DNA of 5,278 bases from JBFMCC01 sp034435275 (GTDB lineage Bacteria; Chloroflexota; Anaerolineae; Anaerolineales; Villigracilaceae). The notes beneath the pieces were generated by a model, which searched no databases, was not told the DNA's origin, and saw nothing but the letters and a program-made list of their open reading frames with translations. Positions 1 through 5,278 of the stretch are shown one piece after another; position 1 is the first letter of the stretch; every line of letters starts with the position of its first letter. Made by a program: the position numbers and the translations under genes. The stretch lies in NCBI GenBank assembly GCA_034435275.1, contig DAOTXP010000198.1:1-5278 (forward strand), written 5' to 3'.

Positions 1-827
1 TCAAGGCCGTGGGCGATGACGCGGATTTGAGCACGGAAACTTACATCAAGTTTCTCACCGCCATCAAATCCAGGTCCCCTTCCACACAGAGAGTTTACCG
101 GACCGCCGTCCTGAAGTTCTACGCCTTCTGCAAGGCCGGCAACTGGGCGGAACTCAAGGAAGCCACCGAACACTACACCCGCAAACAGGGCAAGCGCATC
201 GTCAACTTCAACCGCGAGGCCATCGAGCGGATCATCGCCTACTGCGAGTCCCTCCAGAGCGATCCGTCCGATGCGCCCGGCACTCGTTTGGCAAACCTGC
301 GCGACCGCGCCTTCGTCCTGACCCTTGCGGATACCGGCTTGCGCCTGTCCGAGGCCTGCTCCCTCAAACGCGGCGACATAGACTGGCTGGAACAGCGCGC
401 CATCATCCTTGGGAAAGGCGATAAACAAGCCGTGATTCGCTTCTCCAATCGCTCCATACAAGCCCTGAAAGATTATCTACGCGAAATGGCGGGTGTCGAG
501 CCCAACACCCGCATCCCCCTGGCGGCCCAGCCCCTGTTTGCCCGTCACGACATCCGCGCCAGCAAGCGCATCCGCCCCATCAGCGCAGGCGGCATGTGGA
601 AGGCCATCAAATCCCGCATGACGGAGGCCGGCGTGGATCATCGTCTCGTGCGCCTGCATGATTTTCGGCATTACTTTGTCACCATCACCTACCTCGCCAA
701 AGGCAACCTGAAACTCTCGCAGGAACTGGCGCGGCATGAGAGCATCTCCACCACGAATCGTTATGCCCACTTTGGCGGCGAAGCGGACGCCGCGTACGAC
801 GAGATTTTCAATCAGGTGAAAAAGTGA
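1..827 (+). CDS. Tyrosine recombinase/integrase, 5' end outside window
   Basis: Site-specific DNA recombinase of the phage integrase/XerCD family, which cuts and rejoins DNA through a covalent 3'-phosphotyrosine. Numbering from the GTG at base 9 (272 residues), the full catalytic set is visible: R112 in TGLRLSEA, K136 in GKGDK, H217 and R220 in HDFRH, H243 in ARHES and nucleophile Y252. The intervals R-K 24, R-H 23 and H-Y 9 equal those I recall for E. coli XerD, so the enzyme looks intact and active. The frame is open to the window edge. Residues 8-42 match only the second half of a core-binding domain (the STxxxYRxxxLKFYxF helix), so the first two helices and the true start should lie upstream; the GTG at 9 is probably internal. 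It could be a housekeeping Xer-like enzyme or the integrase of a mobile element; nothing else mobile is visible here. The gene ends at TGA 825-827, 14 bases before an inverted repeat. Confidence 0.92.
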   Translation, partial: KAVGDDADLSTETYIKFLTAIKSRSPSTQRVYRTAVLKFYAFCKAGNWAELKEATEHYTRKQGKRIVNFNREAIERIIAYCESLQSDPSDAPGTRLANLRDRAFVLTLADTGLRLSEACSLKRGDIDWLEQRAIILGKGDKQAVIRFSNRSIQALKDYLREMAGVEPNTRIPLAAQPLFARHDIRASKRIRPISAGGMWKAIKSRMTEAGVDHRLVRLHDFRHYFVTITYLAKGNLKLSQELARHESISTTNRYAHFGGEADAAYDEIFNQVKK

Positions 828-840
828 TTGACAGGAAATA

Positions 841-919
841 TTTCCCACCACTGAGAACACAGAGCACACGGAGAATAACGCGAGAGTCTCTGTGTTCTCA
901 GTGCGCTCTGTGGTGAAAA
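841..919. repeat. Imperfect inverted repeat, CTGTG/CACAG-rich
   Basis: Bases 851-864 (CTGAGAACACAGAG) are the exact reverse complement of 888-901, separated by a 23-base loop. Pairing resumes outside: 841-850 (TTTCCCACCA) against 911-918 (TGGTGAAA) with one bulged base, while the right arm carries about nine extra bases (902-910) not matched on the left. Within each arm short units of the ACAGAG/CTCTGTG type recur about every 9-10 bases. Repeats of this wording (CACCACAGAG..CACAGAG..) are, from general knowledge, scattered between genes in many environmental bacterial genomes and give rise to false proteins rich in TEDTE-like residues. Reading the minus strand here gives just such a string (FTTERTENTET). 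It could act as a weak transcription barrier after the integrase gene or be a MITE-like dispersed element. There is no T-tract on either side, so it is not a classical terminator. Confidence 0.8.
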
Positions 920-931
920 AGCACTTCAGCA

Positions 932-937
932 TATAAT
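932..937 (+). promoter_or_regulatory. Probable -10 box (TATAAT) of the 948-5071 operon, near-leaderless
   Basis: A perfect TATAAT lies 10 bases before the ATG at 948. A transcript starting six to eight bases after the box would begin at about 944-946 and have almost no 5' leader. This agrees with the absence of any purine-rich ribosome binding site between the box and the ATG. No TTGACA-like -35 hexamer is present at the usual 16-18 base spacing (the stretch there is TGTGGT, inside the right arm of the inverted repeat), so the promoter may depend on an activator or an unusual sigma factor. Confidence 0.55.
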
Positions 938-947
938 TCAGCCTCGC

Positions 948-3374
948 ATGGACCAATCCCTCGACGCCCGCAAGGCGACACAAAAGACCGCCGCGAACCT
1001 GCGCACGGTGGCGCGCACGCAGGAGGTCCGCAAACTGTCGCGCCTGTCCCTGCCTGAAATTGACAAGGTCGTGGAACTGGTGGCGCAGGTGGTCCCCGCG
1101 GGAAACGTGCCGGGCATGATCCTGAGCGGCCTGACGCGCCTGCCCGGGCGCAGGCTTCCGCCGCAGAAAGTTCAACAGGATATCAATGCCCTGTTCCAGG
1201 GCGTCGAGCAAGTCTGGGATCGCGCCATGTACGGCGCGTTCGTGGCCGGACCCGCGGCCATCATCTGGGGCTATCAGAATTTACTCCGCCTGGCAGGCAG
1301 GGATCCCGAATCCTCCTTCCCCGAAGGCACCTGGCAATTCTACGTGGACTACGCCCTGCGCGAGGACACGGCGCGTCACGCCAACGAGACGCACGGCTTC
1401 GATACGCTCCTGCGCGCCAACGAGATTCAACTCAGCGCCGCGGACCGCGCCGCGGCCTGGGTCATGGCAGCGGTCACCTGTCTGCATCAGTTCGACGCCC
1501 TGCTCGCCAACGAATGGTACGAGCGAGTCGCGACTTCGCTTCTCCTCGAGGAGACGATGGGGACACCCCGCGCGGCGCGCTTCGCGGAACTCTACGACGA
1601 ATGGCAGGCACAGCGTCCCTACCGCCGCGAGGCGGACGCGGCGCAGGAAAACTATCCAACGTACCGCCGCCGCAAATTCGACGAGTTCCTGAAACAAAGC
1701 GCAAAGTCCCTGCCTGCCCCGCTCCGCGCCGCGTGGGAGAAAAAACTGCGCGCCGCCGTCGAACAGGATCTGCCCGCTTATCAAAAACAACTGTCCATTC
1801 TCGCGTATCTCGAGCCCGGGTCGTACGGCGAGACGCGCGTGCCCATCACGCGCGCCCAGGCGCACATCGGGATCATCCACAAAGGCAACTACTTCCTGCT
1901 CCCCATCTGCGAGCCCGGCACAGACAAACCGCTGGACGTCCGCACCGCCCGCGCGCAAGTGACTGCCATCCTGTCTGCAAAACCCGCCGCGCCCGCGAAC
2001 CTGTCCGTGCTGGCGCGAATTCAACGCGCCGCGCTGGCGGGACTGCGCGGCAAATTGAATCCGACGCTTGCCAAAGAATTGAAGAGTCTGCGCCTGGCAC
2101 CCATCCTGCTCAACACCGATGCACGCGATCGCGCCCTGCCCCTCTCCGAACTGCACCAGGCCGAGCGCGGCATCGGCGACCACGCGCTGACGATCTTCGA
2201 CACCGGCGAGACCTTCGTCTTCGACCAGTCGCATATCTTCTTCGACGGCGCCTGGGGTGCGGCGCTGGCCGAGATCATGACCGGCGAGGCGCTCTCGTGG
2301 GCGCATTATCTGAGCATGCTGCCGCGGCCTGGCAAGCCCGCACCATACATTTACACGGTGTTGACTCTCCCGCTTCATCCCGCGGATCTGGCGTTGATTC
2401 AAAAGGCCCCGCGTATTCCTCCAGAAGCATCTGCCGAAACGAAAGAGGCGAATCTCAAGGCCTGCCAGTCCCTGCGAAAACTCTTCAAGCGGCGCAGTGA
2501 CCTGTTAGATCTCACCATCAACGACCTGCTGGTGTTGTACCGCGCCATCCATGCGGCAACTTATCGTCCTTCCTCCGCGTTGGGTGCTGAATTGGATAAA
2601 CTGGCAAAGGCGAATCCCGCGATCGCCGCGATGATTCGCAAAACGCTGGACGAGTCGAATCGCGTCAGCCCGTCCATCCTGATCCCCATGGACGCCAGCC
2701 GCAGGGTCCCGCGCGACCGCCTGTATCCGCTCAACGTCGAGGTCCCATTGGCGGAACTCGACCTGCTCGGCCTGCACGCGCGCACGCTCCAGGCGCTGGA
2801 CGCGTACGAACAGGCCGCGTCGGACCGCGAAGCCCTCTACAAAAAATTCGACAACCTGCAAAAGTACTATCTGGCAACGCTGGCGGGCTTCGGCGCCATT
2901 TTGAGCAAGGCGAAAGAGATTGCCCGCCGCGGCGAGAGCGCCAGCGTCGGCGCGATCAAACTGCTGGCGCACCTGCCCCTGCCCCTCCAGCGGCTGCTGG
3001 ATAAAGTTCCCGAAAAATTCGAAGTATTGAACAACATGCTCAAAGGGAGCGAAGTCTTATCGAACGTGGGCGCGGTGGCGCGCACCAGTTCCCTCACCCG
3101 CTTCATCACCGCCAAGGATGATAACCATCAAAAACAACTGGCCTGGGGCGTGATCACCGACGCTGGCGGTATAATGCACATCAACCTGCGCGACTTTCGG
3201 CCGCACGTGGCCGCCCTGCGGGAGATCGGGCGAAAAGACCTGGCGGATCTCATCGCGCAGGATTATCTGGATGCTTACGCCATCGGGCTGAACCAGTACG
3301 TGCGCGACGTCGCGCGCATCACGCGCGCCAGCCGCGAGACCCAGACTCCCTCACGAAAGCAGAAACGATTTTGA
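948..3374 (+). CDS. Divergent choline/carnitine O-acyltransferase-like protein, 808 aa
   Basis: The reading frame is certain; the function is inferred. From residue 296 onward the protein follows, by eye and from memory, the motif order of choline/carnitine acyltransferases (PF00755): TRVP at 296-299; a strand like HIxxLxxGxFF at 306-316; an LxxxxRxxLxxLRxKL helix at 354-370; then an FDTGETFVFDQ strand at 417-427 leading into HIFFDG, an HxxxDG active-site motif (H429, D433, G434). Next come an LPLHPADL stretch at 474-481, a basic segment followed by TINDLLVLYRAIHAATYRP at 523-541 (family: SPDAxxQxALQLAYYR), TSSLT at 713-717 near the family's STS site, and ITDAGGIMHINLRDF at 736-750 (family: DGYGVxYxxxxxxINF). 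The family RTETIRS segment is not recognisable, so the acceptor need not be carnitine. The N-terminal 290 residues are longer than usual, mostly helical and unassigned. No signal peptide or clear membrane anchor is seen, so the protein is probably cytoplasmic. The start is ATG 948, just after a TATAAT box; the stop overlaps the kinase start. If the fold match is wrong, it is a Chloroflexota-type hypothetical protein. Confidence 0.7.
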   Translation: MDQSLDARKATQKTAANLRTVARTQEVRKLSRLSLPEIDKVVELVAQVVPAGNVPGMILSGLTRLPGRRLPPQKVQQDINALFQGVEQVWDRAMYGAFVAGPAAIIWGYQNLLRLAGRDPESSFPEGTWQFYVDYALREDTARHANETHGFDTLLRANEIQLSAADRAAAWVMAAVTCLHQFDALLANEWYERVATSLLLEETMGTPRAARFAELYDEWQAQRPYRREADAAQENYPTYRRRKFDEFLKQSAKSLPAPLRAAWEKKLRAAVEQDLPAYQKQLSILAYLEPGSYGETRVPITRAQAHIGIIHKGNYFLLPICEPGTDKPLDVRTARAQVTAILSAKPAAPANLSVLARIQRAALAGLRGKLNPTLAKELKSLRLAPILLNTDARDRALPLSELHQAERGIGDHALTIFDTGETFVFDQSHIFFDGAWGAALAEIMTGEALSWAHYLSMLPRPGKPAPYIYTVLTLPLHPADLALIQKAPRIPPEASAETKEANLKACQSLRKLFKRRSDLLDLTINDLLVLYRAIHAATYRPSSALGAELDKLAKANPAIAAMIRKTLDESNRVSPSILIPMDASRRVPRDRLYPLNVEVPLAELDLLGLHARTLQALDAYEQAASDREALYKKFDNLQKYYLATLAGFGAILSKAKEIARRGESASVGAIKLLAHLPLPLQRLLDKVPEKFEVLNNMLKGSEVLSNVGAVARTSSLTRFITAKDDNHQKQLAWGVITDAGGIMHINLRDFRPHVAALREIGRKDLADLIAQDYLDAYAIGLNQYVRDVARITRASRETQTPSRKQKRF

Positions 3375-5071
3375 ACCGCGATCCGCTCATCGGACAACAA
3401 CTCGCCAACTTTCGCATCGAGCGCCTGATCGGGCGCGGCGGCATGGCCGGCGTCTATTACGGCCAGGATGTGAAACTCCAGCGTCCCGTCGCCATTAAAG
3501 TCATTGATGCACGTTACCGCAACAGCGGTCCCTTCACCCAGCGCTTTCTCAAAGAGGCGCGCCTGATGGCCAAGTGGCGGCATGAGAATATCGTCCAGAT
3601 CTACTACGCCGACGACCACGAGGGATATTACTACTATGTGATGGAATATGTGGATGGGCGGGACCTGGCGACGATCCTCGCGCTCTACGCGCAGGACGGG
3701 GAACTGATGCCTCTGCCCGACGTGCTGCGCATCGGGGACGCGGTCGCCGGCGCGCTGGACTACGCTCACAGGCAGGGCGTGATTCACCGCGACGTAAAAC
3801 CCGCCAACATCCTCATCGCCAACGACGGCCGCGTCCTCTTGAGCGACTTCGGTCTCGCGCTGGACACGAGCGAGCGTTCCTATGGCGAAGCCTTCGGGAC
3901 CCCGCTCTACATCTCGCCCGAACAGGCGCGCCGCTCGAACGATGCCATCCCGCAATCGGATTTGTACTCGTTCGCGGTCATTCTCTTCGAAATGCTGACC
4001 GGCGTCGCGCCGTTCAACGATCCCTCCGCGGCCAGCGTCGCGCTGCAACACCTCACCCAGTCCCCGCCCGCGCCTCACACCATCAACCCCGAACTGAACG
4101 CGGAAGTCGACGCGGTCCTCCTCAAAGCCTTGGATAAGAATGCGCGCAAGCGTTACCAGAGCGGCGCGGAATTGATGGGCGCGCTCGAGAAGGCGCTGGC
4201 CGGAAAACCAGAGGCGGCAAAGATGCCCCTGCCGCCCATCCCGGCCGGGGTGCCCACCATTCGGCGCAGTTCCATTCCGCTCGATACGATGGCGCGCCGC
4301 CGGCAGGCCGGGGCCGCCGCGCCGCCCCCCGCCCGCCCGGCGAAAAAGAATAATGGCCTGCGGATTTTCTCCACCTTGATTCTGGTCGGCCTCCTGCTCT
4401 TCCTCTTTGGATGGCTGACCGGCCTGGGCCTCTTCTCGAAGGGATCTGCTCCCACCCGCCCGGTGATCGTGATCGGACCCTCCGCCACTCTCTCGGGACC
4501 CGCGTCCCTCACCCCGACCGAGGCGCTGCCTCCCACAGCGACGGCGCTTCCCGCCTCCCCCGCGCCGACAAAAACCGCGCCTCCCGCGTTGACCGCCCCC
4601 CCTCTGCTTCCTTCCGCGACGATCGCGCCGGTCCTTTCGCCAACCCTGTCCACCGCGCCGACGGTCAAATATCCAGAAGGGAATCTGTTCACCGTTTATT
4701 ACAATGTCAGTAGTTTCTACCTGCTGAATCGTTCGACGGTGATACGCAGTGCCTCCGGCTTTTCTTTCGAGCGATTGAATACCAATGGCACGACCCAGAA
4801 TCTCTTCGAAGGCTGGCGCTGGGAGGAGTATTTTGGCGACAGCCAGCCGGGGCGATGTCTGCGTATCGAGATCTGGGAAGCCGAGACACCTTATTTACAA
4901 CCGACAGACTGCAACAATCGCTATCTGAGCACCCTCCAGCCCGCCGACTATTCCCCTCTGATCTTCTGGACGCCGAAGACCAACAGCACTCAATTCCGTG
5001 TACTGTGGATGGAGGAAGAGATTGCGCGCTGTGAGATCGCGGCAGGCGTATGCGATTTCTACGTGCCCTAG
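3371..5071 (+). CDS. Transmembrane serine/threonine protein kinase (PknB-like) with extracellular C-terminal domain
   Basis: Phosphorylates Ser/Thr of target proteins with ATP (Hanks-type). Cytoplasmic kinase domain about 14-275: glycine loop GRGGMAGV (21-28), VAIK lysine K43, helix-C E62, HRDVKPAN (H139, R140, D141, K143, N146), DFG 159-161, activation segment with T166, S167, S170 and T177 as possible autophosphorylation sites, SPE 182-184, D197 and R261. All catalytic residues are present, so it should be active. A basic, proline-rich juxtamembrane stretch (290-330) precedes one membrane helix (about 332-353), with positive charges on the inside. A low-complexity Pro/Thr/Ala linker (359-432) leads to an outer domain (433-566) with four cysteines (C496, C514, C554, C561), which may bind a ligand. 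The TTG start at 3371 overlaps the preceding stop as TTGA, so translation is probably coupled. The next Met (residue 25) lies inside the glycine loop, which rules it out as the start. No good ribosome binding site is seen. Symbol withheld because true PknB carries PASTA repeats, absent here. Confidence 0.95.
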   Translation: MNRDPLIGQQLANFRIERLIGRGGMAGVYYGQDVKLQRPVAIKVIDARYRNSGPFTQRFLKEARLMAKWRHENIVQIYYADDHEGYYYYVMEYVDGRDLATILALYAQDGELMPLPDVLRIGDAVAGALDYAHRQGVIHRDVKPANILIANDGRVLLSDFGLALDTSERSYGEAFGTPLYISPEQARRSNDAIPQSDLYSFAVILFEMLTGVAPFNDPSAASVALQHLTQSPPAPHTINPELNAEVDAVLLKALDKNARKRYQSGAELMGALEKALAGKPEAAKMPLPPIPAGVPTIRRSSIPLDTMARRRQAGAAAPPPARPAKKNNGLRIFSTLILVGLLLFLFGWLTGLGLFSKGSAPTRPVIVIGPSATLSGPASLTPTEALPPTATALPASPAPTKTAPPALTAPPLLPSATIAPVLSPTLSTAPTVKYPEGNLFTVYYNVSSFYLLNRSTVIRSASGFSFERLNTNGTTQNLFEGWRWEEYFGDSQPGRCLRIEIWEAETPYLQPTDCNNRYLSTLQPADYSPLIFWTPKTNSTQFRVLWMEEEIARCEIAAGVCDFYVP

Positions 5072-5086
5072 CGCCAGCCCGGAATC

Positions 5087-5127
5087 AAACGAGTGCATAC
5101 CAGGTTTCGGCATGCACTCGTTTTTTT
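5087..5127 (+). terminator. Rho-independent terminator after the kinase gene
   Basis: A perfect 12-base-pair stem pairs AAACGAGTGCAT (5087-5098) with ATGCACTCGTTT (5112-5123) around a 13-base loop. It is followed on the + strand by an uninterrupted run of seven T (5121-5127), whose first three overlap the stem. It begins 16 bases after the kinase stop and closes the 948-5071 operon. On the minus strand the run is only three T, so it probably works in one direction. Confidence 0.88.
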
Positions 5128-5159
5128 ATTGGACGAGGGGCGTCTCACGGCAGGTCATG

Positions 5160-5165
5160 TATAAT
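5160..5165 (+). promoter_or_regulatory. Probable -10 box (TATAAT) of the gene starting at 5187
   Basis: A perfect TATAAT lies 21 bases before the ATG at 5187 and 32 bases after the terminator's T-run, where a new transcription unit is expected. The predicted start near 5172 gives a leader of about 15 bases. No -35 hexamer sits at normal spacing; the nearest candidate, TTGGAC at 5129-5134, is 25 bases away, which is too far. Confidence 0.45.
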
Positions 5166-5176
5166 GGGCGGGCTTC

Positions 5177-5182
5177 GAGAGG
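5177..5182 (+). promoter_or_regulatory. Shine-Dalgarno-like GAGAGG before 5187
   Basis: GAGAGG ends four bases before the ATG at 5187. It is purine-rich and partly complementary to the 16S rRNA tail, although the spacing is somewhat short. It supports the chosen start of the last gene and contrasts with the near-leaderless gene at 948. Confidence 0.35.
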
Positions 5183-5186
5183 CCGA

Positions 5187-5278
5187 ATGAACCCACTCCC
5201 CCGCCCCATCCAACGCGCCCTGGATTTTTACCGCGACCGCGAATATTTTTCGCAGTTGTTCAAACTGGTCCTGCCGAT
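5187..5278 (+). CDS. N-terminus of a possible MATE-family exporter, cut by window end
   Basis: Thirty codons are visible from ATG 5187, running open to the window edge. The peptide starts with a charged, cytoplasmic-looking stretch (RALDFYRDREYF, residues 10-21) and then SQLFKLVLP (22-30). An FxxLxKLxLP string shortly after the start, about to enter a membrane helix, is the usual opening of MATE-type Na+/H+-driven drug and metabolite exporters and of some related MOP-superfamily flippases. This is a recognition from a very short segment: the catalytic and cation-binding parts lie outside the window, so another polytopic membrane protein remains possible. The gene has its own TATAAT box and a GAGAGG site, and it is separated from the kinase by a terminator, so it is an independent unit. 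Confidence 0.5.
   Translation, partial: MNPLPRPIQRALDFYRDREYFSQLFKLVLP

Noticed and set aside
828..833. Perfect TTGACA just after the integrase stop
   Set aside because: No -10-like sequence occurs 16-18 bases downstream (the bases there are ACTGAG-like, within the inverted repeat), and TATAAT at 932 is about 98 bases away.
841..919. CRISPR array
   Set aside because: Only one inverted repeat with short irregular units is present, with no repeat-spacer periodicity and no cas genes.
477..1211. Minus-strand open frame of 244 codons across the intergenic repeat
   Set aside because: It is the complement of the integrase and of the 808-residue gene plus the repeat. It reads as low-complexity FTTERTENTET in the repeat and has no domain character.
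1281..2402. Minus-strand open frame of 373 codons
   Set aside because: It lies fully opposite the 808-residue gene. It is a GC-rich shadow frame with an Arg/Gln/Gly-rich translation and no motif.
1514..2500. Plus-strand 328-codon frame within the 808-residue gene
   Set aside because: The alternate frame gives an Arg/Ala/Pro/His-rich translation typical of a frame shadow in GC-rich DNA, while the main frame holds recognisable motifs.
3170..3175. Third perfect TATAAT, about 195 bases before the kinase start
   Set aside because: It lies inside the 808-residue frame, where it encodes part of the GGIMH strand that fits the family motif. No -35 is present and the gene overlap already explains kinase expression. 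A weak internal promoter cannot be excluded.
3275..4078. Minus-strand 267-codon frame opposite the kinase
   Set aside because: It runs antisense to a strongly conserved kinase domain and its composition follows from the kinase codons.
4450..4670. Pro/Thr/Ala-rich stretch as a possible tandem repeat or recombination site
   Set aside because: It is a normal low-complexity linker between the membrane helix and the outer domain of the kinase. The DNA shows no regular repeat unit.

Overview
The window is GC-rich and gene-dense, and it most resembles a chromosomal segment of the phylum Chloroflexota, probably class Anaerolineae. That assignment rests mainly on the serine/threonine kinase, whose wording (an N-terminus of the DPLIGQQLANFRIERLIGRGG type, an RD kinase core, one membrane helix, a Pro/Thr/Ala linker and a small cysteine-containing outer domain) matches kinases I associate with that group. 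Two TATAAT boxes close to start codons and a CTGTG-rich intergenic inverted repeat fit the picture but are not diagnostic. The assignment is inference, since no marker gene is present.

Layout, all on the + strand: (1) 1-827, the 3' part of a tyrosine recombinase/integrase whose start lies before the window. (2) 828-947, a 120-base intergenic region holding a long imperfect inverted repeat and, just before the next gene, a TATAAT box only 10 bases from the ATG. (3) 948-3374, an 808-residue protein that would normally be called hypothetical. By eye its C-terminal two thirds follow the motif order of the choline/carnitine O-acyltransferase family, including an HxxxDG active-site motif. (4) 3371-5071, a transmembrane serine/threonine protein kinase whose TTG start overlaps the previous stop by four bases. 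(5) 5087-5127, a strong rho-independent terminator. (6) 5160-5278, a second TATAAT box and the first 30 codons of a new gene, possibly a MATE-family exporter.

Genes 3 and 4 look like a two-gene operon bounded by the promoter at 932 and the terminator at 5087. The pairing suggests that a cytoplasmic acyl-transfer-fold protein and a membrane kinase with an extracellular domain work in one pathway, with the kinase perhaps sensing an outside signal. This pairing is the most unusual part of the window. The recombinase and the MATE-like gene appear to be independent neighbours.
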